The notes under the pieces: generated by a model
Seen by the model: the letters and a program-made list of their open reading frames with translations, nothing else
Told to the model about the DNA's origin: nothing
The model's database searches: none
Part shown: positions 25,301 to 36,500 of the stretch, piece after piece
Position numbering within the stretch: the stretch's first letter is position 1
Layout: every line of letters begins with the position of its first letter
Made by a program: the position numbers and the translations under genes
Virus record (IMG/VR): IMGVR_UViG_3300026321_000003
Coordinates: 1-49,623 of that record
DNA length: 49,623 nucleotides
Origin: a virus
Strand: one strand, 5' to 3'

Positions 25301-28300
25301 GATATAACTCAATATCACCAGTGTAAGTAAAGACGTTAAATGGGTTAACGTTTTCCACAGCTGACGCATATGGTTGGTCAATGATTACAGAAGATGTATA
25401 TGGAAGTGTTATGATATCGTCAGTTTGTTGTACATTTACGGACGATGTTGCATAAGTTAGAGGTACCTGAGTCGTATAATGTCCAGGACGTAGCTCACCT
25501 TCTTCAAAGTTAAGTGCTACTCTATAATCCAAATGTAGAGTATCACTTGTAGATAGACTTGAGAAGTTATCTACAATGAAACCATTCTTATACCTGCTGA
25601 GACCACTAGTGTCTCTGATCTCCATACTTGCAGTTTCACTTTCAAGTAAGGAAAGTTGTGTGTAATACTCAAGAGTTTTGATTCTATCTTCAAGTATTTG
25701 AATATCTCTAAATGTATATCTCTTATAATTTGTTTCAGTTATTTGAGTATCTTTCTCAACATCAAAAACATATGGGTTGTATACAACTGTTGCCAATAAC
25801 ATTGCATCATCAATGTCATCAGGGGGAGCTGGATTGAGAGAAGGAGCACCCTTAACTACCTGTATAACACTATCCTTGTTTAAGAATACTTTATCAGATC
25901 TTCCAAGGTAATGTTGTAGAGATATTATAGTAGTATCGCCTACACCTGGAATACCAGTTAAGTTAGCAGTAAATGCTCTATTATCAAAGTCAAGATACTT
26001 AGTAGCACTTAAAGTATATGGAGAAGCAACAGATCCACTATTGGATAACTGTTGAGTTACAATTGGTCTAAAGTCAATACAATCCCTAAGTGCCTTCTTA
26101 TTGTACCTTGGAATGATCTTATATTCTGAAGTTGAATATGAGTCTACAGTATATGGACTAATACCAGATGTTGTTAACCATCTATCAAAGATAACAAAGA
26201 CTCTATGTGTTGGTGCTGTGAAACCAGACTTTCTAACAATAGTTGAATAGTCATAGAACTGATCTCTCTGACCATCATCAAGATCAAAACTAGAAGTTAT
26301 ATCATTAGATCCTTCATTAATACTACCTGAGGTAATTTTAAAGGTAGAGTTTGGTCCAGTTATAGTTTCACCATTAGTGAATACATCACCATCTATAGGA
26401 ATGAAATAAACGTAATTACTTGTAGTTGATACAACTCTTGCCCTAGAACCAGAATCATCTCCAGTTATAACCTCATCAATACCAATAGTACCAAGTAAAT
26501 TAGTATATTGGAAATTAGGAATTACTGGGTCGTTACCATCTTTTGATTCGTAGATTGCCTTAATAGTAAATACATCACCAGTACCAAGAGAGATACGATC
26601 ATCATTTACTCTATATGCATTACCTGGATTAGCTGTAGTTAAACCATTAGGACTACCACTTGTAGTAGTTTTGTCAATTTTAAGGATCTTCATCCTTTCA
26701 GTGGTCTTAGCTTTTGCAGATCTATTAGAACTGTATATTGTTGCAACAACATCTATAGTTCCACTACCACCGCCACAAAGACCCGTTAGTGAAACACTCT
26801 GTGTATTCTGTGATGGACTACCTGTAGCGAAATCGCCTTCTTCTAATACATCACCATCACCAGTACCAGAGGTAACAATAACTCTGAAATCCTTACCATT
26901 ATCTGCATCTCTTAGTGTAAAACCTGAACCTACGTCAACAGTAGCAGCTCCACCACTTACTGATATACCAGTAATAGCAGTTCTGAAGTATCCTGCAGGA
27001 TTCTGTGTGTTATCCTTATTGGTATTCTTTACTGAATTGAAACCAAGAGGTGTAATGAGTTCTTTCTTATCTGCTTCCTTAATCTCTCCACGAGTTCTAA
27101 CCACAGGACTTGTAAGTGCCCCATTAGCAATGTTATTTGAAGTTAAAGACTTGATAGCAAAGACATAAGCACTAGTAACACCAGTAACTTCTGCTTTATG
27201 GATCAAATTGTTATTTGAGAATTCAATAACATCACCAATTTTCAATTGTGTATTGAAATTGGATAGGGTTGCTGTAATAGTACCTGTAGCAGATGTACCT
27301 GTACCAGATACACTAGAAAGAATAGGACCAGAGCCAGGTAAAGCTACCTTAACATCTAGTACAGCATCAGCAGTACCACCGCCACCACTGAATGCATAAG
27401 ATTTAACATCATTGAAACTATAGTTTTTAACTCCACCAGCCGCAACAGTACCATGAGTTGCACCAGCAGTATCATTGACCTTTAGGACTTCTCCCGCTTG
27501 GAAAGCACCATTAACCTGGTAAAGATATCCAACAGTACTAGAACCCGATTGTACGAATCCTGTTGCCCCTGATGTTGCGCCATAGACCTTTCTCCCGTTT
27601 GTCCAAGTACCACTACCTGTAAGAGTAATCTTTGTATATAACTGAGTATCTGAAATATTAGTACGATAAAGAGTAGTCTGAGTATTCTTCGTACCAGATT
27701 CATATGCAAAATCAATCGCTCTTGCTTTACCAATAACAGTACCTGCAGGAGTACCTGGAGTTGCTGTTGAGGTATCTCTTAATTCTATAGTTTCATATAG
27801 AGTAGGAGCTTGATGTTGATTTGTGGTGAAAATATAATTACCAATATCTGTAGCAATCGATTGATTCTCTACAGTGTCAAAAGTTCTTGGTTTTACAACG
27901 TCCTTATATGTTGAGGACATTCTCTCTGTTCTATATCCATTGACGTATGCAACACCAGAGGATAATTGAATAGCTAGGCTCTCTTCAGAAGGGGAATTCC
28001 CATCTCCTGTAGTAGCAGTTGATGCATATACACCATTATTAAATCCATCATCAAGATTTTCCCTTGCATCTATAGAGAATTTCTTGACATAATAGTTTCC
28101 AGATTCTTCCTGTGTTCTCTTAGCAAGAACTTCATTAATAAATCCTAAATCACTACGTTCTACTTTCTTCTGAATTGTACCAGAACTAGTTCTTAGTAAT
28201 TCAATAAAGTCAGCAGAGTTAGGATCTGTAATTAACTTCTTAACTAGTGTTAGATTAATCTTGAATCTATCAGCACCTGGAGCTGAGAAGTTTGTGCTAC

Positions 28301-29018
28301 CTATAGCATTATCATAGAGGGTAGCATCCTCATCTGCAGTTATAATTCTTTCTTCTACCTTAAGACCAACCTTATATGAAGGTATGGTACCATACTGATC
28401 TAATATAAGGATCTGCTCTGCTACAGGAACAAAGTATCCTCTAACATAGTAAACACCAGCACCAATATTACCAGTTGAACCTCTGCTATTTGCAGAAGAG
28501 TTCAGGAGCTGTGCAATAGGCGTTCCAGCAGCAATAGTTGTAGAGGCATAAGTAATATCACTTTCACAAGTAAAAGTTTCACCGTCAGTGAACGTAGACG
28601 TGACATTATCGTTTGCTTTCTGTAGATAATTTAAGTAAAATGTAATATTATTCTTCGTAGAAGTTGTAGCACTTATTGAAAATAGTACACGAGCTCGAAC
28701 CCCAGAGGTTGAACCTTTAATAACTAATCCATCAAGAGCTGCACGATATAATTCTACGTCTAAGTTTAGATATGTATTCTGTATGATTACACACGGCACA
28801 TCTCTGTTCAGAGTAACTCCACCAGGAACTACCATCGAACCTTCTTTATAGACACCCTGACCGAATGTATCTATCTGATTCTGGAGAACACTTTGTAGTG
28901 TTGTCAATTCCCTAGCCTGTACTGGGTACCCAGGCTTGAACAATACTTTTAGGAACCCCTTATTTGAGTCAAAGTCGTCGTAATAAGGAGCTATGTTCAG
29001 GTTTGTATTCTGTGCCAT
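22329..29018 (-). CDS. Large DUF4815-type virion structural protein, 2,229 aa
   Basis: The N-terminus has the DUF4815 pattern typical of marine T4-like phages: APYYDDFDSNKGFLKVLFKP, then GYPVQARELTTLQSVLQNQI and GQGVYKEGSMVVPGG. Further family-like parts are SAPGADRFKINLTLVKKLIT and LAKRTQEESGNYYVKKFSID (to about residue 340). The middle is beta-rich with TSGATGFVQ-type units, then YKRYTFRDIQILEDRIKTLE and a run of eight Thr near residue 1,330. RSRNIEFTCEKLKPRTKFYA follows. The C-terminal 250 residues look globular and end PYIPRVKDFRAIALA. It lies immediately after gp8 (adjoining stop and start) and its stop overlaps the next ATG. The likely role is a baseplate-to-fibre connector in the region T4 uses for gp9/gp10, but that is inference. 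Confidence 0.8.
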   Translation of the reverse strand: MAQNTNLNIAPYYDDFDSNKGFLKVLFKPGYPVQARELTTLQSVLQNQIDTFGQGVYKEGSMVVPGGVTLNRDVPCVIIQNTYLNLDVELYRAALDGLVIKGSTSGVRARVLFSISATTSTKNNITFYLNYLQKANDNVTSTFTDGETFTCESDITYASTTIAAGTPIAQLLNSSANSRGSTGNIGAGVYYVRGYFVPVAEQILILDQYGTIPSYKVGLKVEERIITADEDATLYDNAIGSTNFSAPGADRFKINLTLVKKLITDPNSADFIELLRTSSGTIQKKVERSDLGFINEVLAKRTQEESGNYYVKKFSIDARENLDDGFNNGVYASTATTGDGNSPSEESLAIQLSSGVAYVNGYRTERMSSTYKDVVKPRTFDTVENQSIATDIGNYIFTTNQHQAPTLYETIELRDTSTATPGTPAGTVIGKARAIDFAYESGTKNTQTTLYRTNISDTQLYTKITLTGSGTWTNGRKVYGATSGATGFVQSGSSTVGYLYQVNGAFQAGEVLKVNDTAGATHGTVAAGGVKNYSFNDVKSYAFSGGGGTADAVLDVKVALPGSGPILSSVSGTGTSATGTITATLSNFNTQLKIGDVIEFSNNNLIHKAEVTGVTSAYVFAIKSLTSNNIANGALTSPVVRTRGEIKEADKKELITPLGFNSVKNTNKDNTQNPAGYFRTAITGISVSGGAATVDVGSGFTLRDADNGKDFRVIVTSGTGDGDVLEEGDFATGSPSQNTQSVSLTGLCGGGSGTIDVVATIYSSNRSAKAKTTERMKILKIDKTTTSGSPNGLTTANPGNAYRVNDDRISLGTGDVFTIKAIYESKDGNDPVIPNFQYTNLLGTIGIDEVITGDDSGSRARVVSTTSNYVYFIPIDGDVFTNGETITGPNSTFKITSGSINEGSNDITSSFDLDDGQRDQFYDYSTIVRKSGFTAPTHRVFVIFDRWLTTSGISPYTVDSYSTSEYKIIPRYNKKALRDCIDFRPIVTQQLSNSGSVASPYTLSATKYLDFDNRAFTANLTGIPGVGDTTIISLQHYLGRSDKVFLNKDSVIQVVKGAPSLNPAPPDDIDDAMLLATVVYNPYVFDVEKDTQITETNYKRYTFRDIQILEDRIKTLEYYTQLSLLESETASMEIRDTSGLSRYKNGFIVDNFSSLSTSDTLHLDYRVALNFEEGELRPGHYTTQVPLTYATSSVNVQQTDDIITLPYTSSVIIDQPYASAVENVNPFNVFTYTGDIELYPESDNWVDTTVLDTIKGPVVEGNFMTTIHEYNADQNGFTPIQWNSWKTTWTGTDVSVNTGAWRSPNHGQKGGWERHRTITTTTTTTTKQTRSGIRYRVTPVIEQQSLGTKVVSVEHIKHMRSRNIEFTCEKLKPRTKFYAFFDGISLPTKLITPKVIGVIKDPSTDAQTNSIPFQIGETVRVDGPGGTAVFQGRVAAPNEGYAINPLDGTDISTISDYKSNLSFLNIDTKSLSDAAKGTYFGSPKINAYVYGETSGAIAKVSNKDLVTDKKGKLRGTFFIGNPSVSGNLKFKTGTKLFRLTDSDTNNKTPGISDSSGEAEFSSSGIKQTTQETVISVRNAKVTSEDMKDARTLTSVSVDQTEETRWCDPLAQTFLVEDAAYEGGVFLTKIDLFFHSKDEEIPVSIDIRTVENGIPTQTILPFSKVNKDADDVFTSSDASKPTTFTFKAPVFVGRNQEHAIVLTSDSNQYRVFISLLGKDAIDAAHAGEKISEQPYIGVLFKSQNASTWTPSQYEDLMFKMYRAEFTLPTTAAPSKLMLENAQLGRNNGGYLHLRPNTLRTTSGSDQIRVFHGNHGMQSNLNYYELTGVVSEVAPTAVNMGSGLTTTGTSLTVDDASQFHTTIGGSAVSASNLGFLKIIGTAEDGSADEIIAYQGIAGNVITINAAGRNYSGTSGSGTGKAHADNAVVQCYNLTGIPLTLINGTHNNTTGGIISINSPHSYNLKITNKTASSSISCGGSNMIASQNIPWDVLTPQIQSHVEPKTSFICRVKGTSGTSSGPFPTGFSAETSFVKDSAWQDVTVGDDNNFFTTKVIANQLNEINRMSSVKSFTMELNLNSEVTHLSPVIDLAQCGIITTANVLNNIPPTSGIGGECVANYITKVAKLEKSASGIKVMLAANSWTESKIAVMYKLIPVGYAGNLDDLEFQFFNTDGKPDTGEMIPQNEIFAWTDYEYTVEEANDFDGFQIKIALLAHNQPYIPRVKDFRAIALA

Positions 29019-30533
29019 TTAGAATTCAATTACTACTTTGAGCTCTTCGTTTTGATCTGCCGAACGAGTGATCGGGATCCTATTATCTATGTAAAGTAAT
29101 TCACCTGAATTTAGTTCAATTTCCTCATTGGCATAACCAGTGGTGAAAGATAAACCTAATTCGTAAACAGAAACACCGATAGTGATCTGTGATAAAGGAA
29201 CTTGGGATGTACCAAATGTTGCATCAGGAGTTGCGGTGTAAGCATTCTGTGATGAAGTGATCTGATTTGATCCAGAGAATGCAACTATGTTACCTGCAAC
29301 AACACCATCAGCTGAATCTTGGTAATACTTCAGTACCTTAGTTGTAGCATTGTATGAAACTACAAATCCTTTAGCACCTGTAGATGCTTGGGTTATTGAT
29401 TCTCCTGGGGCAAAATTACCACTTGGAGTACCAGTACCAGACTGAGGGAAGATCATTGCTTTAACAGCAGATCTTGTATTCTGACTACAGATAGTTGTTG
29501 TATTATAATCATAAGGATTTAATACAATACCAACCCTTCTATATGTTAAATCATTAGGGAAATCAACAAATGCACTAGTAGTTTCTAACTTACTAGTGAA
29601 CATAAGACGATATGCACCCAATTCTCTTACAGCATCAGCACCATGACCAGCATTAGGTGGTAGTACAACATCAAGAGATGCACCAGTACCATTACCAATG
29701 TTATTGATCAAAGCAACATCAATAGATGCAAAACTGTATCCAGCACCCGCCTGAGTAATAGTTACTGCAGAAATAGAACCAGAAACAACAGTTACAGTAC
29801 AAAGTGCTTGTGTTCCACCGTTAATGGAATAGTCACCACGAACAGGAACGTTAGTATAAGTACCGTTGTTATAACCAGCACCAGCATTTTCAATGACAAC
29901 AGTGTCAACTGAACCTGGGTTAGCAGCAGATTTTACTAAAGCATTTGAAAGAACTGGAATAAACTCAGATGTAACAAACTTTAGAATGTTATCAGCATCG
30001 ATGGTGTACATGTACTTCCAACGATAAGAGTAATTACCAGGACTATCTGAGGTCTCAATAATAGTTGTTGATGTACCAGTTGGTTCTACCAATGAGGGTC
30101 TTCCTCTTGGGTAGGTTGGATCCTGACCATTGTACAAACACTTGTACACATTGAAGTCAGAGTTCATTACATAGAAGTTTGAATCATATAACCTAGATGC
30201 ACCATTAGCAGTTGTCTTTGCTGGAGCATAATCTGGTTTGTACATTGAATATGTACGACCAACACCACCAGTTGTCTGAGTAGGGTCAGTCCAATCAACT
30301 CTAGGTACTACGAGAGCAGTATCCGATATATCAACCCGCTTAAAGGCAACAGAATCTTGGTATACACCTCTTGCATACTCAAAGCTATCGATAGGTTCAC
30401 CTACTGGTGGTACATCTGTACTACCCCAGGTTTTCGCCCTACCGACGAACATATACACCTTATTTGAACTTTGCAGAGTATCTCTGAAGCTCTCGGCGGC
30501 GTATATTCTAAATTTGTCAGTGACTAATGCCAT
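29019..30533 (-). CDS. 8: Baseplate wedge subunit, gp8-like
   Basis: A 504-aa protein against 334 aa for T4 gp8, the outer-wedge dimer. The start MALVTDKFRIYAAESFRDTL and the middle SDFNVYKCLYNGQDPTYPRG then PSLVEPTGTST fit gp8 of marine T4-like phages; RWKYMYTIDADNILKFVTSE follows. The extra length includes GAGY-type Gly-rich strands at about residues 207-290 and an FAPGESITQASTGAKGFVVS unit near 375-395. The end has ITIGVSVYELGLSFTTGYAN and then NRIPITRSADQNEELKVVIE. A late promoter precedes it, and its TAA directly abuts the next ATG. It follows the giant wedge gene, as gp8 follows gp7 in T4. Confidence 0.87.
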   Translation of the reverse strand: MALVTDKFRIYAAESFRDTLQSSNKVYMFVGRAKTWGSTDVPPVGEPIDSFEYARGVYQDSVAFKRVDISDTALVVPRVDWTDPTQTTGGVGRTYSMYKPDYAPAKTTANGASRLYDSNFYVMNSDFNVYKCLYNGQDPTYPRGRPSLVEPTGTSTTIIETSDSPGNYSYRWKYMYTIDADNILKFVTSEFIPVLSNALVKSAANPGSVDTVVIENAGAGYNNGTYTNVPVRGDYSINGGTQALCTVTVVSGSISAVTITQAGAGYSFASIDVALINNIGNGTGASLDVVLPPNAGHGADAVRELGAYRLMFTSKLETTSAFVDFPNDLTYRRVGIVLNPYDYNTTTICSQNTRSAVKAMIFPQSGTGTPSGNFAPGESITQASTGAKGFVVSYNATTKVLKYYQDSADGVVAGNIVAFSGSNQITSSQNAYTATPDATFGTSQVPLSQITIGVSVYELGLSFTTGYANEEIELNSGELLYIDNRIPITRSADQNEELKVVIEF

Positions 30534-30553
30534 GCCTTATAAGCTTTATTGGT

Positions 30554-30561
30554 TATTTATA
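30554..30561 (-). promoter_or_regulatory. T4-like late promoter ahead of gp8
   Basis: An exact TATAAATA on the minus strand that straddles the stop of the 5,098-aa gene, with its 3' end 20 bases before the gp8-like ATG at 30533. It probably restarts late transcription for gp8 and the 2,229-aa gene after the 15-kb giant gene. Confidence 0.75.
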
Positions 30562-33500
30562 ATGATCTCAGACGAACTTCTGGAAGTAGTGAGATGTTTC
30601 CGCTTGTACTGCGGGAGAATGGATACTGAACTGTGAATCCAGTAGCTCCAGTAACTGAAACTGTGTAGGAACCATCAAATCCAGTACCACTGGTATGTTG
30701 GAGGTAGATAGACATTCCAGATACCAAATTATGAGCACCAGAGGTAGTTACAGTACATGTGGTGCCACTAGAACTATATGTTCCTGTTGTGACCGCAATT
30801 GCGGAAGCTGTAGTTCCACCATACCCTCTACCGCCTGTTGCGACTGTAAGAGTGTTAGCAGATGTATTCTTTGCACCGTAGAGAATTCTTTCTACCGTCC
30901 ATGCTGAGGTACCAGCGTCATAATATGGAATAAGTACTTCACCTTCATCAGCAAATCCATTCTTCTGAGAAACGTCATACCAGACATTCGTTAAATTCAG
31001 AGTTGTAGACGCTGCTGTAATTGTTGTAGTTAGGTAAGTATTTGCAAGCATCTCAGAATCAGATATAAGTCTGTTTCTTTGCTTCCTTTCAATATGTACA
31101 GGATGTACTGGAAGGACAGTTGGAACTGTAGTATATCCGTTACCTGGATTTAGGTTAATAACCCCAGTTACTTTACCACTTCCAACTTCAATAGTTGTTT
31201 CAGCATATGCACCTTCTCCACCACCACCTTGGAAGTAAAGGAATGGAGGAACTTCATAGTTAGATCCAGGACTGGTTATAGCAACTTGAGTAATTTTTCC
31301 ACTAACCAGAGTTGCAGTGAACTCAGCAGTTGTTGGTTTTAATCCAGTATACTCATAACTGTCAACAGTAGTAGAACTAGAAACTGTTGCAATCAAACGA
31401 TCGCTTCCTTCACTAGCAATTTGTAATCTATCACCAGGATCAATAGAGTTGAATGTTTTATCAATTAGAACGTCATCAGCAGATCCAGTGAAGATAAATG
31501 CGACACATTCAGATCCTGCTCTTGGTGGTTCACTGAATTCAATAATAGAACCTCTTAAGTTATAAGCAACTCCAGGTTCCTGGAATACAGAGTTAATGAA
31601 GATAATTAAGTTGTTAGATGCAATAACAGAAGCACTATCAGATTCTAATGAAAGAGGATCATTATTCTTCTTCATTGTGAAGGTCTTCTTATTGTTGTCA
31701 AAGTATGGTGCAAGAGGATCAATAAGTTCAATCTTACCGAAGTAGAACCCATAGAAGTCCATACCAGGTAGAGGTGCTTCATTGAAGGTTAATTCACTAC
31801 CAGTGTATGTGTAAGAATCAGTACTACCCTTAACCTGTAGAGTACTGTTCAAGAATATTAAGAAGTTATCAGAAGCAGGTAATACCTGTGTAGATCCACC
31901 AACCTGAGCTGTGAATGTTGTATCAGTACCATCGAAGGTTACAGTACCCACTTTGATTTGGAAATCAGGAGCACCTGACGCAGTTCTAGTAATGCTATTG
32001 AGATTACCAGCACCACCACTTGTAGTACCAACAGCAGTAGTAATAATATTAAAGAGAGTTGTGATGGTAGAAGCGACATTTTGGCAGTCATTAGTATCAT
32101 AAACAGTATTTCCACTATCATTAGTAATTGTAAGATCCTTAAACTGAGATCCAAGAGTAGTGGAGTTGGTTGTAACCGTAATGTTACGCATTACCTCACG
32201 ACAGATATCTCTAGCATGATTGAACACCTGTACAGATTGATCTTCTTCACCAGTTAGATGTGCTTCAAGATAGTATGATGCAGCATCATATGTAGCATCA
32301 TTTCCACCAAATTCAACGTTATCTGCAACAGCATCAACGACTAATTTAGTATCACGAATACACTTAGTATAACTTGGAACTACAAATGATCCATTAGCAG
32401 CAATCATTCTGCCATAAGCAGTAGTTGCAATAAAGTCTAAGTTATCACGTATGAGTCTACCAGCATCAGCAAGTTGGTCATATGCATAAACTCCAGTAGT
32501 TACAATACCTCTTGTGACAGCTGTAGAAGTGGCACTAACAAAACTGTGCCTATCTCCTGCTTTAACTGCACCAGCATTAGCAGTAACAAACTTATGAGTA
32601 TAATTACCCCCCGTTATAACAGAGTTACTTAGCGCAGAAACGTAGGTATGTGCGTAAGTATTGCTACTTTGAGTAGACGTTAAAACATCAACACTAATCG
32701 TTGTAGCAGTAGTTGCAATGATCTCTAATGAAGTATCATAGAATGGGTCACGCTTCTTCTCAAATGGAGCAATAGTCAAACTGTTATCTGTAGCAGATAT
32801 GAAGGTATGAGGTGTTGTATTAGTAGAAGGTGTATCATTAAGAACCTGAACAGTAAACGTATTAAAGTCAGTGTTAGAAACTGGAAGGAAAGCACCACTC
32901 GCAGGATCCTTCAATGAGATTCCATTAGTTGCTCCTGCAGTCCATGTGTGAGGTGCAATATTTGTAGAAGGAATAGTATCTAATACCTTAACATCAAATG
33001 TATTAGCAGTCTTAGCAAGAACTCTCAACCATTTACCACTAGCAAAGTCTGTGGATCTTGGATACGCAGTAGCAGCAGTAGTCTGTGCAGTACCAACTTG
33101 AACTGTAATTGTAGTAGCAGTCTCTGCAGTGATTGGTAGAATTGCTTCGTATGCAGGGTCAGTGATTCTAGGATATGTGTGAGTAGTCGCATGACTATCT
33201 TCATCACAAGTGAATGATAGAGAGTTAGAAGTGATCTTAATAGTATCACTTGTTGTATAACTATGAGATCCAATTGTTAATTCTATCAGACCAGTTGCAG
33301 GAGTGTATGTGGCAGCAGTGACGCTCTTCTTAGTATTGCTATCGGTAACTACAGTAACAGCATCTGCTACAGTACCACCAGTGTAAGTATGTGTGAATGA
33401 TCCAGCAGTACAACTAAAGGATAGTGCACCATCATCCAACTTAATCTTATCCCCAATATTAATCTTATGGTTAACAGTTGTAGTGACTTTTAGGATACCT

Positions 33501-36500
33501 GTAGTTGGACTATAAGTTGTTCCAGCACCAGCAGTGTATTGTGCTTGAGCAGGTCTAGGATAAGAATATGTGCCTAATCCTTGTGTGCAACTGAATAGTA
33601 AGGATTCATCATCAAACTTGACGAAATCGCCATCTGATAATCCATGTCCAGCAAGGACAGCACCAGTAGTTGCTGAAGAGAAGGAATGAGCAGAAGAAAC
33701 GCTAATTGCACCAGCACCACCATTCACATTAACAGTAATGCTAGTAGCAGCAACTGCTGTGATAGGTAATGTAGAGTTGTAAGCATAATCAGTAGCACGA
33801 GGGTATGCACTCTCAGTAGCGATTGATTGTCCAACGTTGATAGTTACATCATTACCACTAACATTTGATATTACAAGTGGTGTATTATATGCAGGGTCGG
33901 TCAATCTTGGATAAGCATGATTTGTGGCATGGTTATCAGCATCACAAGTAAATGTGAAGCAATTTGCAGCTAAGGTAATTGTATGACTTGTAGTCATTGT
34001 GTTACCAGCCACTGTGAATGTTAAATCACCTGTAGAAGGTGTGTAGGTAGCAGCACTTGGTGTTCCACTAAATCCGTTACTTCCTGTGATTCCAGTAGAA
34101 CTTACAAAGGTATGAACACCTGTTGCAGCACCACAACTGAATGTTAATGATTCAGGAGCAAGTCTAATACTATCAAGAGTAGTTAAATCATGTGTACCAA
34201 TGGATAGAACTAAGTCACCACTAGTAGGATTATAGGTAGCATCACTAACATTAAATCTTGAATTCTGTACAGTCATTACACCCGTTGTTGGGTTGTAATC
34301 TGCATTATGTGGAGATAACTTAGTTGGAGCAACATATAGATGATTATCAGTATTAGTAGAAGGAATTGTATCTAAAACAGTGACATCAAAAGCATTCGAT
34401 GTAACATTTGATACCTTCAACCATCTATCATCTGCATAATCAGTAGATCTTGGATACTGCTTCTTAGCTGTATTACCATCAAGATCACATGTGAATATTA
34501 ATGATTCTCTCTTAAACTTAATCCAGTCACCATTGTTCATTCCATGTGCAGGTGACGTAACTGTCATAACCCCATTATTAGGATTATACAGAACACTATC
34601 CAGATTCAATCCATCTGTTAATGTTCTTGGATAAGCATGATTTGTAGCATTACCATCTTGAGTACAAGAGAATGTTACCGCACCATCTGCCAATTTAATA
34701 CTTTGACCAGAAACAAGACTATGAGAACCGATAGTCAGTTCCATAATGCCTGTGGTTGTATCGTAGGTGGCACCTGTAGGGGTGTAATTAACAGTTGGTG
34801 ACTTCCCAACGAATACTGTAATAACGTTGCCTGAGACCGCTTTAACGGGAAGTATAGTATTATAAGCAGGATCAGATTTTCTAGGATAGGTGTGCTTAGT
34901 AGCTCTATCATCCATTTCACAAGTGAATACTAATCCATTCTCTTCAATTGTTACTGCATCTAATGCTTTCTTAATACCACCAGCAGCAGCGGCAACAAAT
35001 GTATGAGTTGTAGTATTGGTTGATGGAACAGTGGTTAAACACTGAATTGTAAAGGTGTTAGGAGTTACATCAAATATCTCTACAAACTTACCGCTAATTG
35101 GGTCAGTTGCTCTTGGATAAGAATGATTACCACCACCATGTGTACATGTGAATGTTAATGAACTATCTTCAATTAGAACATAGTCACCATTCCTGAATCC
35201 ATGACCAGTGATAGTAATTACTACCTTACCATCAGCAGGAGTGTAAACAGCACCTGTTGCTGTATGAGCTGTAGGTGCAGCTATGCTGTGAGATCCAACG
35301 GTCAACGTTAGATCACCAGTAGTAGCATTGTAAGTTGAATTGGTAGGTGTATATTGGAACCTTTCGTTCTTACCAACGTTAACTTTGAATGAATTTGTAG
35401 TTACTTCGGAAACAGTTAACCAAGCACCACCTGAAGGATCAGAAGCACGAGGATATGTGTGCTGAGTGAAATTATTATCCTTAGTACATGTAAATGTTAA
35501 AGAATTCTCTGTGAACTTGATTCTATCACCCTTATTAAGTCCATGAGCAGCAACTGTACATACCATATCACCTGATGCTGGTAGATACACAACTTCAGTT
35601 GGTTGATACTGGTAAGTACTTAATCCCTGCCAAGTATGAGTAGTAGTGTTAGTTGCAGCAGTACCATTAAGTGCATTAACTGTAATAGTAGTTGCAGCTA
35701 TAGCATCTACAGGAGTATCAAATAGATTTCCAATAGGATCTGTAGCTCTTGGATATGTGTGGTTACCACCGCCACCATGAGTACATGAGAATATTAAAGC
35801 ATCATTTGCGATTCTGACATATGATCTTGCATGACTGATACCAGTAGCAGTACAAGATACGAAAGTATGATCTGTGACGTTAGTAGAAGGAATAGTATCC
35901 AGAACCTGTACAGTGAAAGTATTAGCAGTCACATCGTATACAGGAATCCACTTACTACTCAATGGGTCAGTACTACGAGGATAAGTGTGATTACCACCAC
36001 CATGTGTACATGTAAATGTTAGGCAGTCATCTGCAAATTTAACCTTCTCACCGTTAGTAAATCCATGACCAGTAACTGTTACTATCATTTCACCCGTTGT
36101 TGGGTTGTATGCAGCAGCAGAAGCTTGATGTGTGGTTGGAGCAAGCATATCATGTGCTCCAATGGTCAATACTAGTACACCTGTACTAGGTGTATAAGTT
36201 GCTGTACTAGGAGCATAGTTCTGAGTTAATTGTGATCCAATCTCAGATAAACCTAATACATCATCCTCTGTATATCCATTACCAGCAGTATTTACAGCAA
36301 CATTAGTTACTTTAGATCCTGAAACTGTAATGTCAGCAGTAGCACCATTACCAGATCCAAGTCTATTCTTAAGAGGAACGCTAGTATAGGTTCCATCAGT
36401 ATATCCATATCCTGCTGTTAATCCATCAATAGGATCAAATGACTTACCTACATCAACTGTAATCTTTGTGGCAGTTGGAGAAGTGATTGCAAGTGTTTTT

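Noticed and set aside
26671-27168. Plus-strand frame of 165 codons opposite the 2,229-aa gene
   Set aside because: Low-complexity Pro/Ser/Val translation opposite Gly/Thr-rich coding sequence; no ribosome site or neighbouring plus-strand gene.
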